Shown in pieces: positions 16,000 to 24,706 of a stretch of DNA of 64,000 bases (position 1 is its first letter; every line of letters begins with the position of its first letter). The notes beneath the pieces are model-generated. The model was given only the letters and a program-made list of their open reading frames with translations, made no database searches and was not told the origin of the DNA. Source of the stretch: DASXKD01 sp963707905. GTDB taxonomy: Bacteria > Actinomycetota > Actinomycetes > Streptosporangiales > Streptosporangiaceae. Made by a program: the position numbers and the translations under genes. Location: contig CAVPSA010000022.1 of the NCBI GenBank assembly GCA_963707905.1, positions 1 to 64,000 on the forward strand, written 5' to 3'.

Positions 16000-18900
16000 A
16001 TGGCACGTCAGTCATTACCGGATGCCGAAGTCCCAGATCCGGGGCGGATCACCAACCAGCAGGATTTCGGCCGCGAGCTCACCCTGGCCCGGCAACAGGC
16101 GGGGCTCACCATCCGCGACGTAGCAAAGGCAAGCGGCATCCCGGTCAGCACGGTCGGGGACTACTTCGCCGCGCGCCACCTTCCGCCCGCCCGCCAGCCC
16201 GAACTCCTGCCCAGCATCCTGGCCGCGTGCCAGATCACCGAGGCCGGGCAGGTGGACCGCTGGCTGCAGGCGCTGAACCGGGTCCGGCGCGCACCGGGGC
16301 GCCCGCGGCTGGCCCGGCCCCTTACCGGGGGCTGGCCAGCTTCCAGCCGGAGGACGCCGCCTGGTTTTTCGGCCGCGAGGAGTTAGCCCTGCACCTGGTG
16401 CGGCTGGCGACCGGGCCGGGCGCACCTGGGCTGCCACTCGCGGTGGTCGGGCCCTCCGGGTCCGGTAAGTCGTCGCTGCTGCGGGCGGGCCTGGTCCCCC
16501 GGCTGCGGTCCGGCACCACGGCCCGGCCCGGCGGCCGGCCAGTGGTGCTGATCACACCGGGCGCCACGCCGGTGCAGACCCTGGCCGGGCAACTGGCGCC
16601 GCTGGCCTGGCCGCCTGCCGAGGGCCCGCTGCGCACCGGGCTGCTGGCCCAGGGACTGCGTGCGGACCCGGAGCGGCACGCGCGGCTTGCCTCGCGCGGC
16701 GACGAGCCCCCCGCAATCATCGTCGACCAGCTTGAGGAGATCTTCACCGCGGGCGCGGACCAGGACGAGCGCAGCGAGTTCGTCGCCGCGCTGGCCGCCC
16801 TTTCCCAGCACACCCTGGTCGTGCTCGGCCTGCGGGCGGACTTCTACGGGCACGTGCTTGGCTACCCCGCGCTGGCCCGGGCACTGCAGGAACGGCAGAT
16901 CGTGGTCGGCCCGATGTCGGCCGGCCAGCTCCGCCGGGCGATCGTGGAGCCCGCGCGCAAGGCCGGCCGGGAGGTTGAGGACGGCCTGGTCGAGGTGCTG
17001 TTGCGGGACGTGCGCCCGCACGGGGCACCCGGGGCGGCGGGCGGCCATGAGGCCGGGGCGCTGCCGCTGCTCTCCCACGCCCTGCTGGCCACCTGGTCCC
17101 GCAGCCGCGGCAGCCGGCTGACCCTGGCCGACTACCAGGCCAGCGGGGGGATCAGGGACGCCATCGCGCGGACTGCCGAGCAGGCGTACGCGACCCTGGA
17201 CATTGCCGGGCAGGAGCTCGCCAGGCAGCTGTTCCTGCGGCTGGTCCATGTCGGCGAAGAAGGCCGGGAGGCCCGGGCCCGCCTCCCGCTCCGCGACCTG
17301 CCCGGCGACGCCAGCGCGGCAGCGGCGGTGCTGGAGCGGTTCGTCGGCCAGCGGCTGGTCACCAAGGACCGGGCCGCGGCGGAGATCGCCCACGAGGCAC
17401 TGCTCGGCGCATGGCCCCGGCTGCGGGCGTGGATCGACACCGACCGTGAGGACATCAGGCTCCGGCACTTCATCGAGGTGGCGGCGCAGGCGTGGGCGCA
17501 AACCGGCCGGGAGGCGGCCGCGCTGCTGCGCGGCGGGCAGCTCGCGCTGGCCGCCGACTGGATGGCCGGCGAGGCCCACCGTGCCGCCTTGAGCAAGGAC
17601 GCCCGCGACTTCGTCGACGCGGCGGTCGCCGAGGAGCGGTCGCAGCAGGCGGCCGCACGCCGCCGTACCCGGCGGCTGCGGCAGTTGGTGGCCGCCCTGA
17701 CCGTCCTGGTCCTGCTCACCATCGGCCTGGCCGGGTACGCATTCCACCAGCGGCAGCTTGCCACCACCGCCAGGGACCAGGCCGAGTCCCGGACAGTGGC
17801 CGTGGAGGCCAACCAGATCCGCCCCGAGGACCCGGCGCTGGCTGCGCAACTGTCGCTGGCCGCGTACCACATCTCGCCCACGGCGGGGGCGCTGGCCAGC
17901 CTGCTCGAGTCGTCCGGCGCCCCGGCAGCGGCGCGCATGTTCGACTCCGACCGTGACGTGCAGGCCGTCGCATTGTCCCCGGACCACCGGCTGCTCGCGG
18001 TCGCCGCCGCCGACGGCACACTGCGGCTGTGGCATGTCTCCGGGGCCGGCCACCCGGTACTCGCCGGCACGGTGGCGGAACTGGGGCATCAGGATCCGCA
18101 GTACGCTGCCGCGTTCAGTCCCGGCGGGCAGCTGCTGGCCGCGGCCGGCGCCGATGGGACGGTGCGGCTGTGGAACGTCACCGAGCCACGGCACCCGGTG
18201 CTGCTTGACCGGCTCACCGGGCCGAAGAACACGGTCTATTCGCTGGCGTTCAGCCCGCGCAGCGGGTTGCTGGCGGCCGGCAGCGCCGATGAGACGGTGC
18301 GGCTGTGGGATGTCCACGATCCCGCCCACCCGGTGGCCGAGGGCGGCCCACTGGCCGGGGCGAAGGGATACGTGCAGGCGGTAGCGTTCAGCCCGGATGG
18401 GCAGTTGCTCGCAGCGGCCAGTGCCGACAAGACGGTGCGGCTGTGGAACGTGGCCGACCCGGCCAGGCCGCGGCTGGCCGGCAAACCGCTGACCGGGCCG
18501 GGCGGGGCCGTGGACTCGGTCGCGTTCAGCCCGGACGGGGCCGATCTGGCCGCCGGGAGCTATGACGACAAGGTCTGGCTCTGGCATGTCGGCGGCCCCG
18601 GCAAGCCGGTGCTGCTGAACCGCTTCACCGGAGCCACCGACTGGATCATGGCGGTCGCGTTCAGCCCGGACGGAAAGGTGCTGGCCGCGGCTGGCAGCGA
18701 CGGCCAGGTGCGGCTGTGGAACACCGCGACCGGCGCCCCGATCGCCGTCATCCCCCATCCGCAGCCGGTGACCTCGCTGGCCTGGGACGGCCCAGGCGTG
18801 CTCGTCACCGGTGACGCCGACGGCTACGTCCGGGCCTGGCATCTGCCGGTACCGGACCTGATGGCCGGCGGTCCGGTGTACAGCATCGCGCTGAATCCGG

Positions 18901-19883
18901 CAGCCCGGGTGCTGGCGGTCGGCGGGGCCGGCCTGCAGGTGTGGAACCCGGCCACCCGCGCCCTGACCGCCACCGCCACGATCCCTGGCGAACTCGTCAA
19001 CGCGGTGGCCCTCTCCCCCACCGGGAACCTGATCGCCACCGGGTACAGCGACGGGCGCATCCAGTTGTGGCGGCGCGGCGCCCGGCTGCTCCCCCTCGGC
19101 ACCCCGCGAACTGCCTCGCGCCTGCACGCTGGGTTCACCAACCAGGTCGAGTTCGTGGCATTCAGCCCGGATGGGAAACTACTGGCCAGCGGTGGTGACG
19201 ACGGGACCGTGCGGCTGTGGGATCTCACCGATCCGGCACGGCCCCGGCAGCTTGCGGTCGTCCCCGACCCGAAGACCCTGGTGTTCGCGGTCGCGTTCAG
19301 CCCCGGCGGCCATGTCCTCGCGGCGGCCAGCGCCGACGGCCGGATCCGGCTGTGGAACGTGACCGACCCCGCCGCGCCGGTGCAGCTCGGCAAGGCGCTT
19401 ACCGGCCCGGCCAATACGGCGTACTCGGTAGCGTTCAGCCCCGATGGGCGGGTGCTCGCGGTGGGCAGCGCGGACCGGGACATCCGGCTCTGGGACGTCA
19501 GCGACCCGGCCCGGCCGCACCGCATCGGCCCGGTGCTCGCCGGCCCGGCCGGTTATGTGTACTCGGTCGCGTTCAGCCCCGGCGGGCACATCCTTGCGGC
19601 CGGCAACACCGACGGCAGCGTGTGGCTGTGGAACCTGGCCCGTCCCACGCACCCGGCACTGATCGCCACCCTGACCGGGCCGTCGGGGCACGTCTACTCG
19701 GTCGCGTTCGGCCCGGGCGGACGGACGCTAGCGGCGGCGGACTCGTCCGGCCTGGTCTGGCTCTGGGACACCGGGGCCGCCGCCGCGGCCCGAGCCGTGT
19801 GCGCGACCGCCGGGCAGCCGCTGACCCACGCCGAGTGGCATGCCTACGTGCCCGGGCAGCCCTACGCGGCGCCGTGCCGCTGA
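16000..19883 (+). pseudogene. HTH-nSTAND ATPase-WD40 signalling protein, frame break after the HTH domain
   Basis: The ATG at 16000 follows GAGGGGAG. Residues 1-95 form an XRE-like HTH (ITNQQDFGRELTLARQQAGL, then VAKASGIPVSTVGDYF). The frame then runs to a stop at 16386, while the rest continues in another frame from about nt 16300 (APYRGLASFQPEDAAWFFGR). Walker A is GPSGSGKSSLLRAGL (near residue 150) and Walker B is AIIVDQLEEIF (near 238). A transmembrane helix lies near 560-580. Residues about 645-1290 form 14 WD40 blades (D-x-x-V-R-L-W), enough for two seven-bladed propellers. Such fused proteins are intact in other actinomycetes, so a one-base change near 16290-16320 is expected. They are STAND-class switches, possibly in stress or conflict signalling. 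Confidence 0.8.
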
Positions 19884-19989
19884 CGTGGCCGAACGGCGCA
19901 ACGGCGGCCGCCGGCGAACCCGGTCCGCGTCTATCCTCGGTCGCTTAATGTAGGAGTACAGATACATTCAGTTACCGCTTAGGGGTGAC

Positions 19990-20721
19990 GTGAATCTCGT
20001 GTGGGCGGCCGTCGGCGGGGCTGCGGGCCTGGTGGCCGGCGCGCTGCTGCGTGGCCCGGTGTTCCGGCTGTCGGTGCCGGCCGGGGTCCCGGACCGGGTC
20101 GCCTGCCCCGGCTGCGACGCGCAGCTGCGCCGCTGGCCATCGCTGCGGTGCTGGCACTGCGGGCGCACGCTGGGCACCCCCGCGGTACTCGAACTGGCCA
20201 CCGCGGCGGTGCTTGCGCTGCTGGCTGGCCGGTTCGGCGGCCAGCCGGTCACGCTGGCGCTCGGCTTTCTCGGTGCCCTCGGGGTGGCCCTGGCCGCGAT
20301 CGACCTCAGCGTCCAGCGGCTGCCCGACCGGCTCACCCTGCCCGCCTACCCGGTCCTGATCGGGTTGCTTGCCGTGGCCGCGCTGGCCGGGCACGACCTG
20401 GCGGCACTCTGGCGGGCGCTGCTCGGTGGCCTGGTGCTGGCCGCCGGGTACCTGCTGCTCGGGCTGGCCCGGCCGGGGCAGCTCGGCGGCGGTGACATCA
20501 AGCTGGCCGGCCTGGCTGGGCTGGTGCTTGGCTGGCTGGGCTGGCGGGCCGTGCTGACCGGGGCCGCGCTCGGCTTCATCCTGGCGGGGCTGGCCGGCCT
20601 GGCCCTGCTGGCCGCCCGCCGGATCACCCTGCGCGGCGAGATCAGCTTCGGGCCGTTCCTGCTTGGTGGTGCCCTGCTCGTGATCCTGGCCGCGGGCCCG
20701 GCCGGTGCGCACATTCCATGA
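19990..20721 (+). CDS. Prepilin peptidase (A24 family, TadV/CpaA or PilD-like)
   Basis: This 243-residue polytopic aspartyl protease cleaves prepilin leader peptides. An N-terminal zinc-type domain has two CxxC pairs (CPGCDAQLRRWPSLRCWHC). The two catalytic aspartates are in AAIDLSVQRLPD (near residue 100) and GGGDIKLAGLAG (near 165), followed by hydrophobic helices. The GTG start follows AGGGG. It lies beside the tad locus on the opposite strand and most likely processes the Flp pilin encoded at 29943-30128. Its last 80 bp overlap the end of the convergent methyltransferase gene. Confidence 0.9.
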   Translation: MNLVWAAVGGAAGLVAGALLRGPVFRLSVPAGVPDRVACPGCDAQLRRWPSLRCWHCGRTLGTPAVLELATAAVLALLAGRFGGQPVTLALGFLGALGVALAAIDLSVQRLPDRLTLPAYPVLIGLLAVAALAGHDLAALWRALLGGLVLAAGYLLLGLARPGQLGGGDIKLAGLAGLVLGWLGWRAVLTGAALGFILAGLAGLALLAARRITLRGEISFGPFLLGGALLVILAAGPAGAHIP

Positions 20722-21400
20722 CCTGGGCGGCGCGGAGCTTTGCGGCCCGGAGCGTTAAGAACAGCCCGGGGAGCAGCGCCGCGGTGTGCGCCCGGTACCC
20801 GCGGTAGGCGGGCATGGCAGCCATAAGCAACTGCTCCTCGCGCAGCGCACGGTAGGCCTGGAGGAAACAGAAACCGAGCCAGACGGCCAGCGCCGCCAGG
20901 CTGCCCGCAAGTAGCGCGAGCCCGAGCGAGGAGACGATCTCCCCGGTGTAGAGCGGGTGCCGCACCCACCGGTACGGGCCCCGGTCCACCAGCACCCTGG
21001 CCTGCGCGAGCACCGCCACGCTGCGGCCCAGCGATCGCAGCGACCAGACCGCCCAAGCGGTGCCGGCCGCGACCAGCGCGTCGCCTGCCCACTGCTGGAT
21101 GCCGCCCGGCTGCGCGGTGCGCAGCAGCGGGAAGGCGAACGGCACCAGCATCGCGGTCACCGCCGCGGCGTGCGCGGTGACCGACCGGCTGGTCGCGCTG
21201 GCCGGGCCGCGGCGCAGGTAGCACCAGATGATCAGCGCGTAGAAGGCGCAGACCAGCCCGGTACTTGCCCAGTGCAGCGGGTCCGTGCCGCTGTCACGGA
21301 CCAGGGCCGCCCCGTCGACCACGACGAAGCCCAGCGCCGTCGGAATCATGATCAGCCTGCCGTAGTCGGGGCGGCGCCCCCGGCGGGTGACGGTGGTCAT
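20642..21400 (-). CDS. Isoprenylcysteine carboxyl methyltransferase (ICMT)-like membrane protein, copy 1
   Basis: This 252-residue protein has about five hydrophobic helices and the ICMT/PEMT-type SAM-binding signature GPYRWVRHPLYTGEI followed by EEQLLMAAMPAYRGYRAHTAALLPG. Bacterial members methylate small lipophilic substrates; the substrate is unknown. The start ATG at 21400 lies 9 bp after the tadC-type gene upstream on the same strand. The C-terminal 35 residues are arginine-rich and overlap the prepilin peptidase gene tail to tail. The coding sequence from 20766 to 21400 is repeated with about 1.3% divergence at 22138-22772. Confidence 0.75.
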   Translation of the reverse strand: MTTVTRRGRRPDYGRLIMIPTALGFVVVDGAALVRDSGTDPLHWASTGLVCAFYALIIWCYLRRGPASATSRSVTAHAAAVTAMLVPFAFPLLRTAQPGGIQQWAGDALVAAGTAWAVWSLRSLGRSVAVLAQARVLVDRGPYRWVRHPLYTGEIVSSLGLALLAGSLAALAVWLGFCFLQAYRALREEQLLMAAMPAYRGYRAHTAALLPGLFLTLRAAKLRAAQVMECAHRPGPRPGSRAGHHQAGTARS

Positions 21401-21900
21401 GACGGCTGCTCAGTGGTGGAACAGCGAGTGCATGATCGAGATCGCACCCGGCCCGATGACGATGATGAACAGCGCCGGGAACAGGCAGCCGATCAGCGGG
21501 AAGAGAATCTTCACCGGCACCTGCTGCGCCTTCTCCTCGGCCCGCTGGCGGCGCCGCATCCGCATCTCCTTGGCCTGCTCGCGCAGCACGTCGGCGATGG
21601 GGATACCCAGTTCGCCGGCTTGCACCACGGCCGAGGTGAAGGCGCGCAACTCGGGGACGGTGGTCCGCTCGGCCAGCGACCGCAGCGCCTGGGACCGGGA
21701 CTTGCCGATCTGGATCTCCTGGAGGGCGCGGGAAAACTCGGCGGCCGCCGGCCCCTCCGAGTTGCGCGCCACCCTGGCCAGCGCGGCGTCGAACCCCAGG
21801 CCGGACTCGACGCAGATGGTGAGCATGTCGATGGCATCCGGCAGGTCCCGCTGGATCAGCGTCTGCCGCTTGATGCCGACGTTGTACAGCAGCAGGTCGG
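20766..21900. repeat. 1,135-bp near-identical duplication, copy 1
   Basis: It matches 22138-23272 over its whole length without indels. By eye I count about 15 substitutions. Fourteen are in coding sequence and only three of those change an amino acid (Ile/Val, Val/Leu, Ile/Met). The segment covers most of the ICMT-like gene and the 3' part of tadC. Confidence 0.9.
21410..21900 (-). pseudogene. TadC/GspF-like pilus protein, truncated duplicate lacking its 5' half
   Basis: The C-terminal 160 or so residues match the intact TadC at 22782-23684 apart from one Ile/Met change (RDLPDAIDMLTICVESGLG and onward to the end). The match stops exactly at 21900, where A-rich sequence begins, in the middle of the LLLYN segment. 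The open frame continues by chance into the A-rich tract as Phe/Leu/Ser-rich nonsense. It cannot encode a working TadC. Confidence 0.85.
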
Positions 21901-22137
21901 AAAATAAAAAAAATAGAAGATAAGAAATAAGAGATGAGAAGAAAAGATAGGAAAGAAAAGATATAAGAGAAAGAGTAAGACTAGGAAGTCCGATAAAATA
22001 AAGAGAAAAGAAAAAAAAAAAAAAAAAAAAGAGAAAATAAAAGACAAAAAAAACGCGACCTCGCCGAGAACTACGCACCACGATAAGATTACGAGAAAAA
22101 GAAAAAAAGAAAAGAAAAAAAAAAAGAAAAGAAGAAG
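21901..22137. other. 237-bp A-rich low-complexity tract, probable assembly artefact
   Basis: The strand shown is mostly A and G, including a run of about 20 A, in a window otherwise near 70% GC. Only one stretch of about 40 bp (around 22050-22095) has mixed composition. It sits precisely between the two truncated ends of the duplicated segment. No coding, promoter or transposon structure is recognisable. Confidence 0.8.
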
Positions 22138-22772
22138 CCGGGCAGCAGCGCCGCGGTGTGCGCCCGGTACCCGCGGTAGGCGGGCATGGCAGCCATAAGC
22201 AACTGCTCCTCGCGCAGCGCACGGTAGGCCTGCAGGAAACAGAAACCGAGCCAGACGGCCAGCGCCGCCAGGCTGCCCGCAAGTAGCGCGAGCCCGAGCG
22301 AGGAGACGATCTCCCCGGTGTAGAGCGGGTGCCGCACCCACCGGTACGGGCCCCGGTCCACCAGCACCCTGGCCTGCGCGAGCACCGCCACGCTGCGGCC
22401 CAGCGATCGCAGCGACCAGACCGCCCATGCGGTGCCGGCCGCGACCAGCGCGTCGCCTGCCCACTGCTGGATGCCGCCCGGCTGCGCGGTGCGCAGCAGC
22501 GGGAAGGCGAACGGCACCAGCATCGCGGTCACCGCCGCGGCGTGCGCGGTGACCGACCGGCTGGTCGCGCTGGCCGGGCCGCGGCGCAGGTAGCACCAGA
22601 CGATCAGCGCGTAGAAGGCGCAGACCAGCCCGGTGCTCGCCCAGTGCAGCGGGTCCGTGCCGCTGTCACGGACCAGGGCCGCCCCGTCGACCAGGACGAA
22701 GCCGAGCGCCGTGGGAATCATGATCAGCCTGCCGTAGTCGGGGCGGCGGCCCCGGCGGGTGACGGTGGTCAT
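22138..22772 (-). pseudogene. ICMT-like methyltransferase, copy 2, 3' end truncated by the A-rich tract
   Basis: It starts at ATG 22772 and matches copy 1 with two conservative changes (Ile to Val, Val to Leu) up to residue 212 (TAALLPG). It then runs into the A-rich tract as FFFSFFFSF. The conserved HPLYTGEI and EEQLLMAAMPAY motifs are present, but the C-terminal 40 residues are missing. Confidence 0.85.
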
Positions 22773-23272
22773 GACGGCGGCTCAGTGGTGGAACAGCGAG
22801 TGCATGATCGAGATCGCACCCGGCCCGATGACGATGATGAACAGCGCCGGGAACAGGCAGCCGATCAGCGGGAAGAGGATCTTCACCGGCACCTGCTGCG
22901 CCTTCTCCTCGGCCCGCTGGCGGCGCCGCATCCGCATCTCCTTGGCCTGCTCGCGCAGCACGTCGGCGATGGGGATGCCCAGTTCGCCGGCTTGCACCAC
23001 GGCCGAGGTGAAGGCGCGCAACTCGGGGACGGTGGTCCGCTCGGCCAGCGACCGCAGCGCCTGGGACCGGGACTTGCCGATCTGGATCTCCTGGAGGGCG
23101 CGGGAAAACTCGGCGGCCGCCGGCCCCTCCGAGTTGCGCGCCACCCTGGCCAGCGCGGCGTCGAACCCCAGGCCGGACTCGACGCAGATGGTGAGCATGT
23201 CCATGGCATCCGGCAGGTCCCGCTGGATCAGCGTCTGCCGCTTGATGCCCACGTTGTACAGCAGCAGGTCGG
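22138..23272. repeat. 1,135-bp near-identical duplication, copy 2
   Basis: This is the partner of 20766-21900, in direct orientation. The intact tadC extends beyond its left-hand (higher-coordinate) end, whereas copy 1 has the intact ICMT-like gene at the other end. The two copies are complementary halves of one locus. Confidence 0.9.
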
Positions 23273-23684
23273 GCAGAATGAACCCGGCCACCGCGCCGAA
23301 CCCGGCGGTCAGGATCACCAGGCTGGGATCGTGCAGCCCGATCAGCGCGCCGAGGCCGCCGAGCCCGACCAGCCCCAGTGCTTTGACCGCGAACAGCCGG
23401 TCGGTGTCCCATCGCTCCGGGCTGCCGGCGATGTCCAGCCTGCGCTGCAGTCTTGCGGCAGTGCCCGACGGCGAAAGCCGCTGCCCGACCTCGGACAGCC
23501 ACCGCGGCGACGCCGGAACAGCCACCTCCTCAGCGGTGTCGGGCCGCCGGGCGTAACGCTGCTCGATCACCGCCGCCGCGCTGCTGATCCCGCCGGTTTT
23601 CGACCTGGTCGGCGCCACGGCTACCACCAGCATCGCGATGGCCAGCCCGAGCAGGCCGCCGTCCACCAGGACCGTCACCGGCAT
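22782..23684 (-). CDS. tadC: TadC-like inner membrane protein of the Tad/Flp pilus
   Basis: This 300-residue T2SSF-domain protein is one of two that form the membrane platform on which the TadA ATPase drives pilin assembly. It has an N-terminal helix, a cytoplasmic linker, two helices near 110-150, the T2SSF core (QRDLPDAMDMLTICVESGLG, then EFSRALQEIQIGKSRSQAL), and C-terminal helices (ILFPLIGCLFPALFIIVIG). The start ATG 23684 lies 2 bp after the tadB stop. The longer open frame upstream is antisense to nothing and overlaps tadB, so it was rejected. This is the intact copy of a gene whose 3' part is duplicated at 21410-21900. Confidence 0.9.
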   Translation of the reverse strand: MPVTVLVDGGLLGLAIAMLVVAVAPTRSKTGGISSAAAVIEQRYARRPDTAEEVAVPASPRWLSEVGQRLSPSGTAARLQRRLDIAGSPERWDTDRLFAVKALGLVGLGGLGALIGLHDPSLVILTAGFGAVAGFILPDLLLYNVGIKRQTLIQRDLPDAMDMLTICVESGLGFDAALARVARNSEGPAAAEFSRALQEIQIGKSRSQALRSLAERTTVPELRAFTSAVVQAGELGIPIADVLREQAKEMRMRRRQRAEEKAQQVPVKILFPLIGCLFPALFIIVIGPGAISIMHSLFHH

Positions 23685-23686
23685 CG

Positions 23687-24706
23687 CTACACCTCCACCT
23701 TGACCATCTTGCGCATCCACAAGGCGCCGCCGACGACCAGCAGGACGGCGAAGACGAGCAGGATGATCCCCGGGGTGGTGGTGTAGAGCACGGCCACGTA
23801 GCTGCGCCTGGTGAGGAACAGCCAGCCGCCGATCCCGATCGGCAGCGACACCAGGATGTAGGCCGACAGCCGCCCCTCGGCGCTCAGTGCCCGCACGTGC
23901 CGGCGCAGGTGGGCCCGCTCGCGCATCGTCTCCACGGTGTTGCCGAGAACCTCGGCCAGGTTGCCGCCGGTCTCGCGCTGGATCCGGATCGCGATGACCG
24001 TCCACCGCAGATCGGCCGACTCCATCCGGTCCGCGACCTGGTCCAGCGCATCCTCGAGATCGACGCCGATCCGGGATTCCTGCAGTGCCCGGGAGAACTC
24101 ACCGGCCACCGGCTGGGTGTCCTCCCGCACCGCCGCGTCCAGGCCCTGGCCCAGTGAGAAGCCGGAGCGCAGCGAGCCCGCGACGAACTGGAGCATGTCG
24201 GGCAACTGGTCGGCGAACTTGGCCTGGCGCCGCCGGATCATGAAGTTCAGGCCGAATTTCATGCCCAGCCAGCCGACCAGGCCGCCCAGCACCAGGCCGA
24301 TGAGCAGGTTGCCAAACAGCACGGTCAGCACGAGGATCAGCGCCACGCTCACGCAGGCGCCGGCCAGCACCCACTCGGCGGGGTCCCACTCGATGCCGGC
24401 CAGGTCGAGCCGCAGTTCCAGCCGTGCCCTGGTGTCACTCCTCAGGACGGGCGAGACCAGGCGGTCCGCGATGCGGGCCAGCGGCCGGCCGGCCCGCACG
24501 GCCAGGTGCCGGGACCCGTAGCGTCCGATCCGGTCGGCCAGCCGCTTGGCCCGGTCATCGGGACGCACCATGCCGATCAGCAGCGCCCCGGCGAGGAACA
24601 GCGCCAGGAAGATACAGCCGACTCCGGCGATCAGCGACACCGGCAAGCGCTGCCCGGCAGCGCTGGTGACGGCGCCGGTGAACCACCGGAGCGCGGGTTC
24701 GCTCAT
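23687..24706 (-). CDS. tadB: TadB-like inner membrane protein of the Tad/Flp pilus
   Basis: The product is 339 residues with an N-terminal membrane helix (LIAGVGCIFLALFLAGALLIG), two helices near 105-150, the T2SSF core (FADQLPDMLQFVAGSLRSGFSLGQ, RETGGNLAEVLGN) and two C-terminal helices. In the family TadB and TadC pair as the pilus assembly platform. Its start overlaps the tadA stop by 4 bp (ATGA), which shows translational coupling. Confidence 0.92.
   Translation of the reverse strand: MSEPALRWFTGAVTSAAGQRLPVSLIAGVGCIFLALFLAGALLIGMVRPDDRAKRLADRIGRYGSRHLAVRAGRPLARIADRLVSPVLRSDTRARLELRLDLAGIEWDPAEWVLAGACVSVALILVLTVLFGNLLIGLVLGGLVGWLGMKFGLNFMIRRRQAKFADQLPDMLQFVAGSLRSGFSLGQGLDAAVREDTQPVAGEFSRALQESRIGVDLEDALDQVADRMESADLRWTVIAIRIQRETGGNLAEVLGNTVETMRERAHLRRHVRALSAEGRLSAYILVSLPIGIGGWLFLTRRSYVAVLYTTTPGIILLVFAVLLVVGGALWMRKMVKVEV

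Noticed and set aside
15627..16000. N-terminal extension of the WD40 open frame upstream of 16000
   Set aside because: The frame is open only by chance; it has no family match, and the homologous HTH domain lies in another frame starting at 16000.
21901..22137. A-rich tract considered as a poly(A) tail of a retroelement or an AT-rich origin
   Set aside because: There is no reverse transcriptase, target duplication or DnaA-type box, and its position at a truncated duplication joint fits an artefact better.
22782..24005. TadC start extended to 24005
   Set aside because: The extra 107 codons overlap tadB in another frame; ATG 23684 is where TadC homology begins, two bases after the tadB stop.
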